Part shown: positions 1 through 6,357 of the stretch, piece by piece | Layout: each line of letters starts with the position of its first letter | Numbering within the stretch: position 1 is the stretch's first letter | Assembly (NCBI GenBank): GCA_031278215.1 | Contig: JAITKV010000048.1 | Coordinates: 1-64,000, forward strand | Length of the DNA: 64,000 nt | Direction: 5' to 3' | Source: Spirochaetaceae bacterium | GTDB lineage: Bacteria > Spirochaetota > Spirochaetia > Treponematales > Breznakiellaceae | Made by a program: the position numbers and the translations under genes | The notes under the pieces: model-generated | Told to the model about the DNA's origin: nothing | Seen by the model: only the letters and a program-made list of their open reading frames with translations | Database searches by the model: none

Positions 1-1
1 C

Positions 2-150
2 GTATAACAAGTCTGTTTACGCTTCGCCGCATTAGCGGCTCGGACTACGGTTTTGCTAGGTCGGTCGGACTGCGGACTCACTCCCACGCAAAACCTCCGG
101 CACATTTTGTCCGCCCTGCAAAAACGCCGCCGACAGCCGAAACGTTATGC
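2..150 (+). other. attC-like candidate recombination site
   Basis: The stretch is bounded by GTATAAC (2-8) and GTTATGC (144-150), which are reverse complements except for one position and resemble the outer R boxes of integron attC sites (RYYYAAC / GTTRRRY), though neither fits the consensus exactly. Inside are a GCCGC-ATTA-GCGGC hairpin (26-39) and GGTTTTGC/GCAAAACC arms (49-56 and 88-95), so the single strand could fold as a long hairpin. It lies directly upstream of an AT-rich toxin-antitoxin segment that looks foreign. No integrase is visible in the window, so the assignment is tentative. Confidence 0.3.
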
Positions 151-180
151 GGCATTGGTCCAAAATATGATAAAAAACGC

Positions 181-209
181 TTGACAATATATATTATAAT
201 GCATATTAT
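181..209 (+). promoter_or_regulatory. Sigma70-type promoter of the HigB-like toxin
   Basis: A perfect -35 TTGACA (181-186) is followed after 17 nt by a -10 TATTAT (204-209). The toxin ATG begins at 215, 5 nt after the -10, with no Shine-Dalgarno sequence. Transcription would start at about the A of the ATG, giving a leaderless message. Confidence 0.7.
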
Positions 210-214
210 AAATT

Positions 215-537
215 ATGTGGGAAATATATGCGACAGATGAGTATTTAGAATGGTTTTCTCTATTGTCAGAACATGACAAAGAAGTCATTCTTATAAAGAT
301 TCATTTATTGGTTGAATTTGGACCAGGATTATCAAGGCCTTATGCCGATACATTACACGGTTCAAAAATAAGTAATATGAAAGAATTAAGGGCAAGAACA
401 AATGAACATAATTATAGGATAACATATTATTTTAACAACAAACGCCGGGAATATTATTGAATGGAGGAGATAAAAATGGTAAGGATAAAAAACTGTTTTA
501 CAGGGATTTAATTAGAAAGGCAGAAAATCTTGTATAA
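215..537 (+). pseudogene. HigB/RelE-type toxin (Gp49-like), frameshifted
   Basis: The first 81 codons match the N-terminal two thirds of the phage-derived Gp49/HigB-like toxin family (RelE fold, mRNA-cleaving when intact): MWEIYATDEYLEWF, then FGPGLSRPYADTLHGS and NMKELRAR. The frame closes at 460, but the family's conserved end continues in another frame just after NNKRR: ILLNGGDKNGKDKKLFYRDL then IRKAENL, ending at a TAA at 535-537. A single missing base near 446-449 explains this. The truncated protein lacks the C-terminal strand and helix needed for activity. Gene order is toxin first, then an HTH antitoxin, as in higBA. The region is much more AT-rich than the rest of the window, which suggests acquisition by transfer. 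A sequencing error could produce the same picture. Confidence 0.7.
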
Positions 538-568
538 AAATATAAAGATTATGAGTGGAGGAAATAAA

Positions 569-721
569 ATGGCTAAAAAAATAAAAAGTGACGTTGATGA
601 AATGGAGGCAATGATGCCGCCCGTATCTGTACAAAAAGCTCGAATAAAGGCCGAGCACGAAATATTGGCCATAAATCTCGGTCAATTAAGGGAAAAGCGG
701 GGTCTAAAGCAAAATGAAATA
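569..721 (+). pseudogene. HigA-type HTH antitoxin, 3' end lost
   Basis: From the ATG at 569 (Shine-Dalgarno GGAGG at 557-561) the protein starts MAKKIKSDVDEMEAMMPP and continues to LGQLREKRGLKQNEI. This is the N-terminal segment and first helix of an XRE-type antitoxin normally paired with Gp49-like toxins. After residue 51 the similarity stops: the frame runs on to 835, but that stretch is the antisense of a HepT gene. The recognition helix and dimer region are therefore missing, and the antitoxin should not bind DNA normally. The break coincides to within 2 bp with the break in the converging HepT gene, so one deletion seems to have cut both. Confidence 0.65.
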
Positions 722-722
722 G

Positions 723-842
723 ATCATTTAATTCATACAGTTCTTCCGGAGAATTTATTTCATCAGTATATTTTTGTATCTTCCCAATATATTCCAATAT
801 GTTTAATAAGTACATTAAATCATTTTTTATATTAGCTAACAT
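723..842 (-). pseudogene. HepT-like toxin (DUF86), 3' end lost
   Basis: The 40 codons from the ATG at 842 read MLANIKNDLMYLLNILEYIG and then KIQKYTDEINSPEELYELND, which resembles the N-terminal helices of HepT (DUF86/HEPN RNase, partner of MNT nucleotidyltransferases). The HEPN catalytic Rx4-6H motif lies in the lost C-terminal part; beyond 723 the frame continues only as antisense of the HigA-like gene. The start overlaps the stop of the upstream mntA-like gene by 11 bp, the usual translational coupling of MNT/HepT pairs. A cut HepT should be inactive as an RNase. Confidence 0.65.
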
Positions 843-1119
843 ATTTCATATCCTTTTGTGCCCTATGCAAAATTATTGGGTTCGCATATTTTTTTATCAT
901 TATATCTACGGATTTCTGGGATATTTTTTCAAGATCATTTTTTAACGCGATTAATTTTTTTAAATCATATGTTTCTAAATCTATATAAAAATCTATATCA
1001 TTTGCTGTTTCACCTCGTGCAAAAGAACCAAAAATTCCGATCTTTTCAAGTTTATATTTTTCGAGAATATTTTCGTTTTTTATTGCCTTTTCCAAGGCTT
1101 CAAATGTTTCTACACTCAT
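832..1119 (-). CDS. MntA-like nucleotidyltransferase (MNT domain)
   Basis: This small protein of about 95 residues belongs to the minimal nucleotidyltransferase family. The motif GIFGSFARGETANDIDFYID carries the GSx10DxD signature that binds NTP and metal. MntA antitoxins inactivate HepT toxins by adding AMP to them. I chose the ATG at 1119 (MSVETFEAL) rather than 1155: TTGGAA (-35) and TAAAAT (-10), 17 nt apart, lie upstream and the -10 ends 7 nt before this ATG, so 1155 would lie inside the promoter. The gene itself looks complete although its partner HepT is truncated. The region is AT-rich and probably acquired. Confidence 0.75.
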   Translation of the reverse strand: MSVETFEALEKAIKNENILEKYKLEKIGIFGSFARGETANDIDFYIDLETYDLKKLIALKNDLEKISQKSVDIMIKKYANPIILHRAQKDMKYVS

Positions 1120-1126
1120 ATTTTGT

Positions 1127-1155
1127 ATTTTACACCATATTTTTAATTTTTCCAA
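1127..1155 (-). promoter_or_regulatory. Promoter of the mntA-like gene
   Basis: Read on the minus strand, TTGGAA (plus 1150-1155) is followed by 17 nt and TAAAAT (plus 1127-1132). The -10 ends 7 nt before the ATG at 1119, and no Shine-Dalgarno sequence is present, so the message would be leaderless or nearly so. Confidence 0.6.
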
Positions 1156-1425
1156 GTATTAGCATGTGTATAATATTTTATACATTTAATTTTAGGGTAT
1201 TTCGCATACCGTTCCGGCTGTAGCGAACCTGCGGCTTGCCCCCGTTCCAGCCGCCCATAAAGCAATACGCGGCATTACTGCGCCGCAGCGCGGCGGGCCG
1301 GAATGGGGGCAAAGGATCCGTGGAAGGCGCAGCCGGCCTAACGAAACGGAATCCCGGCGGAACCCCAAGCCGCCGCCAGGCGGTGAAACAGTTACAGTCC
1401 TGTTAGGCGAAGCGGTAGCGTAGAC
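1156..1425. other. Non-coding, GC-rich inverted repeats with a second attC-like candidate
   Basis: No gene is seen here. Base composition changes abruptly from AT-rich to GC-rich at about 1200. TTGCCCCCGTTCCAGCC (near 1234) pairs with GGCCGGAATGGGGGCAA (near 1294) at 15 of 17 positions, and CCGGCTG/CAGCCGG flank them. From 1336 to 1408, GCCTAAC and GTTAGGC are exact reverse complements that fit the attC R-box consensus RYYYAAC/GTTRRRY, 73 bp end to end; however, the inner arms pair poorly. Confidence 0.35.
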
Positions 1426-1968
1426 CTATTTCCTTTTTAACTGCATGGAGCTTTCTCCCTCGGGTGTAAGCGTTAACGTTAAGCCGGATACCTTGTATTC
1501 AAGCTCGCCAAAGTCAATAATAAACAATTTATTTTTATCTGCCGCCCATTTGAAATCTTCTCCATCCACATTGCCTCTCCCGTCTTTAGCAAGTTCTAAA
1601 TTTTCAAAGAACCCTTCTTCTGTGGGAACCCATTCGCCGACCAGTACCGATGGCCCACCCGGTTTCAAACAAACGTACGTTTCACCATCTTCACCGGTTA
1701 AAGTAAGTTTTGAATCTGCCAGTTGGTAATCAAACGACATCGCCACCTGAGGAGTGCTAATATATAGACGATTTTTTTCAACCTTCCAGGTTATTGCACT
1801 TCCGTCTGCAATTCCGGTTCCGTCGTTTAAAAGCTCGGCGCTGTCGAAACCGCTTCCCTCTACCAACAACCATCTGCCAACCAATGCCGATCTCCCGCCG
1901 CCGCAGGAAGCTAAAAACAAGCCCAGTACCACCAGGCACGTCAACAAAACAGATATTCTTCTTTTCAT
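1426..1968 (-). CDS. Lipoprotein with two tandem copies of a ~70-residue domain
   Basis: The ATG at 1968 is chosen because it begins a clear lipoprotein signal, MKRRISVLLT followed by a hydrophobic core and LASC, with the lipidated Cys at residue 22; the longer ORF start at 2052 would bury this signal. The mature part of about 158 residues contains two similar halves: LVGRWLLVEGSGFDSAELLN...TLTG and LVGEWVPTEEGFFENLELAK...TLTP. Each has an LVG.W opening, a DG(T/R)G.(A/V)DG turn, a K.(R/K)L(Y/F)I strand and a closing L.LT strand, like small lipocalin-type or DUF5640-like beta modules. It is probably anchored to a membrane facing the periplasm. The specific function is not known to me. Confidence 0.7.
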   Translation of the reverse strand: MKRRISVLLTCLVVLGLFLASCGGGRSALVGRWLLVEGSGFDSAELLNDGTGIADGSAITWKVEKNRLYISTPQVAMSFDYQLADSKLTLTGEDGETYVCLKPGGPSVLVGEWVPTEEGFFENLELAKDGRGNVDGEDFKWAADKNKLFIIDFGELEYKVSGLTLTLTPEGESSMQLKRK

Positions 1969-2121
1969 TTCACAAGGCCATCCCTTTAAAGTATTTATGG
2001 AACATATATTCCATGTTCCCAATATAGTATCGGTATGCTTTTTATTTGTCAATATGGAGGCTTTCCCAAAACTTCAGTAAAAACCGCATTTTCGCAGCCC
2101 GTAGGCGAGACAATGTAGCGT

Positions 2122-2169
2122 CTGTCCCTAAAGCCGCAAACGTAGTTTGCGCACCGGCTTTATGGACAG
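2122..2169. repeat. Long perfect-arm hairpin
   Basis: CTGTCCCTAAAGCCG (2122-2136) pairs with CGGCTTTATGGACAG (2155-2169) at 14 of 15 positions, and the loop itself contains GCAAAC-GTA-GTTTGC. It directly precedes the two hairpins of the modular repeat at 2176 and may be a third module of the same element. Confidence 0.6.
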
Positions 2170-2175
2170 CCATTC

Positions 2176-2284
2176 TATTCCCTGACAATTTCAAATTGTC
2201 AGGGAAATCCGATTGTAATTGTTTGTCAGGCAAAGAATTAGCTAATTCCTTGCCTGACAAACCAAAATCTATTGTGTATAAAAC
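2176..2284. repeat. Modular palindromic repeat, copy A
   Basis: This ~109-bp unit contains a first hairpin (CCCTGACAATTT / AAATTGTCAGGG), a linker CCGATTGTAATT, a second hairpin (TTGTCAGGCAAAGAATTA / TAATTCCTTGCCTGACAA, one mismatch) and a tail CCAAAATCTATTGTGTATAA. The same modules in the same order occur at 59114-59223 with roughly 90% identity, and fragments lie at 38.5-38.8 kb. There is no coding capacity and no obvious flanking target duplication. It may be a REP/MITE-type non-autonomous element; no transposase is seen in the window. Confidence 0.7.
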
Positions 2285-2293
2285 TGCCGAATT

Positions 2294-2598
2294 TCATATT
2301 TTCGCGGGGGACAATCCGATTTCACTTGCCCAAAACAAATGTCCGCCGTGAAGATCAGGGTACATTTGATAATTATAATTTCCCGAAAAATTGACCCCGG
2401 CTTTTAATGTGTGCCCGTTGTTTTGAAGAACAGGCATTTGCCAGGAAATAGTTACCGGGGAAACGCTTATCTTATATTCTGTCATTTCATGGCCCAGGCT
2501 ATACCGAAGGCCAGATTGGGCTGATACGTTAATTCCGATTCTCCGATTTTCCAGGTAATGCCGTATACATATTTTAATTGCATGCCGTTAAACACCAT
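2294..2598 (-). pseudogene. Fragmentary outer-membrane beta-barrel-like gene
   Basis: Two short frames overlap by ATGA at 2482-2485. The first (2598 to 2482) reads MVFNGMQLKYVYGITWKIGE and ends FGIAWAMK; the second (2485 to 2294) reads MTEYKISVSPVTISWQMPVL and continues GVNFSGNYNYQMYPDLH. Both show the alternating hydrophobic and aromatic pattern of beta-barrel strands, but neither has a signal peptide or enough strands for a barrel. I read them as the frameshifted, truncated remains of an outer-membrane protein gene, possibly broken by the repeat next to it. The family is not identified. Confidence 0.4.
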
Positions 2599-2608
2599 GC
2601 CGATGGGG

Positions 2609-2637
2609 ATACTATGAGTAATAAATTTTTTTGTCAA
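2609..2637 (-). promoter_or_regulatory. Promoter upstream of the barrel remnant
   Basis: On the minus strand a perfect -35 TTGACA (plus 2632-2637) lies 17 nt from a weaker -10 TAGTAT (plus 2609-2614). The -10 ends 10 nt before the ATG at 2598. It suggests that the remnant is still transcribed. Confidence 0.5.
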
Positions 2638-2723
2638 TACAGCAAGAATAATTTTATAACATTTATTCGCGGCGCGGTTTATTTTGCAGGAAAATGGCGC
2701 CGACGCGATACCAATTCCGCTTT

Positions 2724-3587
2724 TTAAACTTTTACCCGCCCTTTAATAAAAGTTGACAAAAGTTCGATCCCCAGGGCAAAGACAAAGACGATCAATACCG
2801 CCAGTCCCGCCCGGCCAAAATGATATGCGTTCATGGCGGCCATGATGGTGTATCCCACTCCGCCGGCTCCCACCATGCCAAGGATTGCCGCCTCCTGGTA
2901 ATTGGTTTCAAAGCGCAGGGCCGTCCAGACGATGATTCCGGAAAGGGAAGAGGGAAGAACCGCGGCGAAAAAAACCTGCGCCCGGTTTGCCCCGGCGGCT
3001 CGAACCGCCTCGATAGCCTCGTCGGGGACCTCCTCAAAAAGCTGGGCAAAGACCATGCCAAAAAACGCGGTGGCATGAAAACCCAAACCCATGATACCCG
3101 AAGCCATGCCAAAACCCATAGAGGCCAGCACCAAAAGCACCCACACCGGCGTGGGTACCGCCCGGATAAAGGCGAGGAAACTTTTGATAAGGGGGGACAA
3201 GGGCTTCCAGGGGCTAATGTTCTCCGCCGCCAAAGCCCCCAGGAAAAGGCCAAAAACCAGACTGTAGATCAAGGCCAGCGCGGCTACGGTAACGGTTTCT
3301 GTAAAAGTTAACAGGGTAAGAGAAAAGCGTTCGGTGGAAAGATGGGCCATATCGAGAAACACCTTTCCCAGCCGGGGAAAACGCTGGAAGAGCTTATGCC
3401 AATCCGCGTTCAGCAGGGCCAGGGACGCCGCCGTTAAGATTCCAAAGAAAATTAAAAATACATAAACCGGCATATCCCGTTTTAAATTTCCTACGGGAAT
3501 TCTCGGCGGCTTGATATTTTGCCCATACCGTGCCTGGATTAGACTCTGTTCCAGCATCAAATTAAAATTATGGCCTTCAAAGAACAT
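2724..3587 (-). CDS. phnE: Phosphonate-type ABC transporter permease (PhnE), second copy
   Basis: This inner-membrane permease of about 287 residues has a hydrophobic N-terminal helix near residues 30-50 and a binding-protein-dependent transport domain with about five more helices. The coupling segment that contacts the ATPase reads EAVRAAGANRAQVFFAAVLP, and ILGMVGAGGVGY is a typical PhnE signature. I chose the ATG at 3587 because AGAGG lies 5 nt upstream; the ORF-track start at 3593 is a GTG within that ribosome-binding region. It is the last gene of the phnD-phnC-phnE-phnE unit, 17 nt after the other permease. PhnE is often present as two different copies that form a heterodimer. No C-P lyase genes are in view. 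Confidence 0.85.
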   Translation of the reverse strand: MFFEGHNFNLMLEQSLIQARYGQNIKPPRIPVGNLKRDMPVYVFLIFFGILTAASLALLNADWHKLFQRFPRLGKVFLDMAHLSTERFSLTLLTFTETVTVAALALIYSLVFGLFLGALAAENISPWKPLSPLIKSFLAFIRAVPTPVWVLLVLASMGFGMASGIMGLGFHATAFFGMVFAQLFEEVPDEAIEAVRAAGANRAQVFFAAVLPSSLSGIIVWTALRFETNYQEAAILGMVGAGGVGYTIMAAMNAYHFGRAGLAVLIVFVFALGIELLSTFIKGRVKV

Positions 3588-3604
3588 GATCACCTCTTTT
3601 GGTC

Positions 3605-4462
3605 TTACCGCATAATTTGTTTGCGAAGATAATTGGTTAGCAAATTAACCCCGATGATAATTACGGCCACGGCGAAAATCGAAGTGGAAGCCGCCGCATA
3701 GTTAAACTGTTTGATGTACCCCATAAGCAAAAGGCCGATGCCGCCGGCCCCCACCATGCCGAGGATTGTGGAGGCCCGGATGTTGAGTTCCACACAGTAG
3801 AGGATCCAGGCGATAAAACCCGGCATGGATTCAGGCAGAAGGGCCTGGCTGACTATCGAGGGCATGGCGGCCCCGGCGGCCATAAGGGGTTCCATGGTTT
3901 CGTCCGCCGCCTCATCAAGGATTTCGATAAAAAACCGGGTAAGGTATCCGGTGGTGCCGACAATCAGGGAAAGGACCCCCACCACGGTTCCGATGCCGAA
4001 GGCCGCCACCAGAATAAAGGCCCACACCAGGGGAGGAATGTTCCGCAGGATGGACGCAAAGGTCCGGATGCAGGCGTTGAGCGCCGGAGACCGGGTTATG
4101 GCGGAGCTTCCTAAAAAACTTAAAAAAAGAGCCAGGACCGTGGAAATTCCCGTAGCCCCCAGAGCCATGTAAAGAGTCTGCATTACCGCCAGAAACAGGG
4201 ATCCCAGTCTTCCCATAGAGGGGGGAACAAAGTCGGTAAAGATAAAATCCCAGAATTCCCCCTGGGAAAGCAGGGCTCCAATAGGATTAAACCGGGTAAA
4301 GCCCGTGGAGCCGATAAAAAAAACAATAAGGATGATCAAAAAAACGATCGACGCCTTTAGGCTTTCCCGGGATACAATGCGGATCTTGTCCTCAAAATTC
4401 CGTGTTCCCCCGGCGGGCCCCGGAGTTTTTAACGGGCCCCGGGCCCCCTGTTTATTTATCAT
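3605..4462 (-). CDS. phnE: Phosphonate-type ABC transporter permease (PhnE), first copy
   Basis: This 285-residue inner-membrane protein carries an N-terminal helix (about residues 38-55) and the permease domain with the EAA-type loop EPLMAAGAAMPSIVSQALLP and the signature ILGMVGAGGIG. It probably pairs with the downstream PhnE to form the transmembrane channel for phosphonate or a related reduced-phosphorus compound delivered by PhnD. Its ATG directly abuts the stop codon of phnC (TAAATG), so translation is very likely coupled. The two permeases share signatures but differ strongly in the N-terminal half. Confidence 0.88.
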   Translation of the reverse strand: MINKQGARGPLKTPGPAGGTRNFEDKIRIVSRESLKASIVFLIILIVFFIGSTGFTRFNPIGALLSQGEFWDFIFTDFVPPSMGRLGSLFLAVMQTLYMALGATGISTVLALFLSFLGSSAITRSPALNACIRTFASILRNIPPLVWAFILVAAFGIGTVVGVLSLIVGTTGYLTRFFIEILDEAADETMEPLMAAGAAMPSIVSQALLPESMPGFIAWILYCVELNIRASTILGMVGAGGIGLLLMGYIKQFNYAAASTSIFAVAVIIIGVNLLTNYLRKQIMR

Positions 4463-5254
4463 TTAAGCCGCCCCCGGCCCTTCGCCGCTAATCATAAGCT
4501 GTTCCATGGGCTTCCCGTAGATTTTTTCAATCATCGGCTTGGTAAGTTCTGCGGTGGGCCCATCGTATACGATTTCTCCTTCAAACATGCCGACGATCCG
4601 GTCCGAGTATTTAAGGGCCGCGTCAACCTGGTGAAGGTTCACCACGCAGGCAATGCTGTGGCGGCGGCACATGTCCCGGATTAGTTCCATCACCACCTGG
4701 GCGCTGGCAGGGTCCAATGACGCGATGGGTTCATCGCAGAGCAGAACCGCGGGCCGCTGCATCAAGGCCCGGACGATCCCCACCCGCTGGCGCTGGCCGC
4801 CGGAAAGTTCCCCGGCCCGGTGGTAAAGGAAATCCCCCAGCCCGGTTTGTGTAAGGATCTCCACCGCCTGCAATTTGTCTTCCTCTGTATACCGGCCCAA
4901 AATACCGTCCAGGGTATTCATGTAGCCCAGCCGGCCGTGCATTACATTCTGCATCACCGTAAGCCGGCTTACCAAATTGTGATGCTGAAAAACCATGCCT
5001 ACCCGCCGGCGAAGATTCCTAATCCCGGCGGCGGACGCGCCGGTAATTTCTTTTCCTTCGATAAAAATATGCCCCGCCGTGGGGATAACCAGATGGTTAA
5101 TGCAGCGCAGGAGGGTGGACTTTCCCGCCCCCGAAGGGCCGATAATTCCGATCATCTCCCCCTCCTGTACCGCCATATCCAGATTCCGAACCGCCGGCTT
5201 GTCTAAACCCCGGTATATTTTTTGTAAACCCCATACCTTAATAACCGGTTCCAT
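4463..5254 (-). CDS. phnC: Phosphonate-type ABC transporter ATPase (PhnC)
   Basis: This 263-residue cytoplasmic ATPase powers the PhnD-PhnE uptake system. Walker A is GPSGAGKST (residues about 39-47), the ABC signature is LSGGQRQRVG, Walker B is VLLCDEPIASLDP and the switch His is in VVNLHQ. The pattern HHNLVSRLTVMQNVMHGRLG after the Q-loop is characteristic of PhnC rather than other importers. The stop abuts the start of the first phnE. No strong Shine-Dalgarno sequence is seen, and the gene lies 16 nt after phnD in the same unit. Confidence 0.92.
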   Translation of the reverse strand: MEPVIKVWGLQKIYRGLDKPAVRNLDMAVQEGEMIGIIGPSGAGKSTLLRCINHLVIPTAGHIFIEGKEITGASAAGIRNLRRRVGMVFQHHNLVSRLTVMQNVMHGRLGYMNTLDGILGRYTEEDKLQAVEILTQTGLGDFLYHRAGELSGGQRQRVGIVRALMQRPAVLLCDEPIASLDPASAQVVMELIRDMCRRHSIACVVNLHQVDAALKYSDRIVGMFEGEIVYDGPTAELTKPMIEKIYGKPMEQLMISGEGPGAA

Positions 5255-5270
5255 GATGCGGCGATAACCT

Positions 5271-6203
5271 TTACTGGGGAATTACTTTCGCCATAAGGTC
5301 CCGGACATAGTCGTAGTCGCTGTCGAAGGCTTCTACAAATTCAGGCCTTTGTTCCGGAGCCATGCCAAACATGTACTGGAAATAGTTGGTGTCTTTGTAA
5401 CCTAAAAGAAACTGCTTAACTTTTTCCCTTAGTTCTTGCGGAAGATCCTTCCTGATGGCTACGGGGGAAGAAGGAATTCTAGGGGATTCGTGGATCACCA
5501 CAAAGTCGCCTTCCTTGGCCCGGCCCGCGGCGATTTCCGCGGCCAGAATATCCGAGGCCACCGGTGCGGCGTCAATGTCTCCGTTAATTACCCCCTGGAG
5601 TCCGTTTTGGTGTTTTCCGGAAAAAGTTACCGAAGCAAAAAATTTGCCGTTGGTGTGGAAGTCTTCGTTGGTCGTGCCGGGAAAGGTGTTCATCAGTTCC
5701 AGGGTCGGCACATAGTTACCCGAAGTGGAAGCGGGGTCCACAAAGGCAAAGGTTTTGCCCTGCAGATCCTGAAGGGTCTTGATGGAACTTCCCGCCTTGA
5801 CGATGATCTTCGACGTATACCCGGCCTGGCTTTTGTCTCCGAAAATCGCAGGGGTAACCATTGCTTCCGCCCCCGCCCGTTCTGCGGCCTGCACATACGA
5901 AACAGGCCCGTAGTAAACAATGTCCGCATGCTTAGTCCGCATGGCTTCTACCACGGCGTTGTAATCCGCCGCGTTAATCTCCCGGACCTTGATGCCCAGG
6001 GCGGCGCTCATGTCCCCCTGCAGGGCGCTGCGGTACTCCGCCAATTCCTCGCTGGCTTCATTAGGAAGGTAACACATCACCAGTTCTTCCGGGTCAGCTT
6101 CGGCGGAGGCGCCCTCCGTATTCGTCCTGGCACAGTTTGTAACGCCGGCAAAAAGTATAATCCCCGTCATCAGGATAAAGCCGGCCTTTCTTAAAAAATT
6201 CAT
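5271..6203 (-). CDS. phnD: Phosphonate-type solute-binding lipoprotein (PhnD)
   Basis: The 310-residue precursor has a signal with a plausible lipobox ending GVTNC (Cys24), so the mature protein should be a lipid-anchored periplasmic binding protein. The body fits the PhnD/phosphate-phosphonate binding family: KHADIVYYGPVSYVQAAERA, then TFAFVDPASTSGNYVPTLEL (the SxSG loop that typically contacts the phosphonate) and HQNGLQGVINGDIDAAPVAS. AAGGAG lies 6 nt before the ATG, so this is a normal leader. It is the first gene of the transporter unit and follows a LuxR/MalT-type regulator on the same strand after 154 bp. The substrate could be a phosphonate, phosphite or another phosphorus compound; the sequence does not decide. 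Confidence 0.88.
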   Translation of the reverse strand: MNFLRKAGFILMTGIILFAGVTNCARTNTEGASAEADPEELVMCYLPNEASEELAEYRSALQGDMSAALGIKVREINAADYNAVVEAMRTKHADIVYYGPVSYVQAAERAGAEAMVTPAIFGDKSQAGYTSKIIVKAGSSIKTLQDLQGKTFAFVDPASTSGNYVPTLELMNTFPGTTNEDFHTNGKFFASVTFSGKHQNGLQGVINGDIDAAPVASDILAAEIAAGRAKEGDFVVIHESPRIPSSPVAIRKDLPQELREKVKQFLLGYKDTNYFQYMFGMAPEQRPEFVEAFDSDYDYVRDLMAKVIPQ

Positions 6204-6357
6204 AATAGTCTCCTTGCCTTATAAGCTGTTGAAGGTCCGTCCAATACCGCGGACCCTTATGCGGTCCATTGATAAGGGGCTATCGTTAATGTTTTGTTAC
6301 AATCGTATAAAAAAGAGATAAAAAGACCGGGAGAAAGGGCGGCGCAAACCCGGCGGT

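Noticed and set aside
5436-6194. 252-codon plus-strand ORF
   Set aside because: It is antisense to phnD, with no signal or domain.
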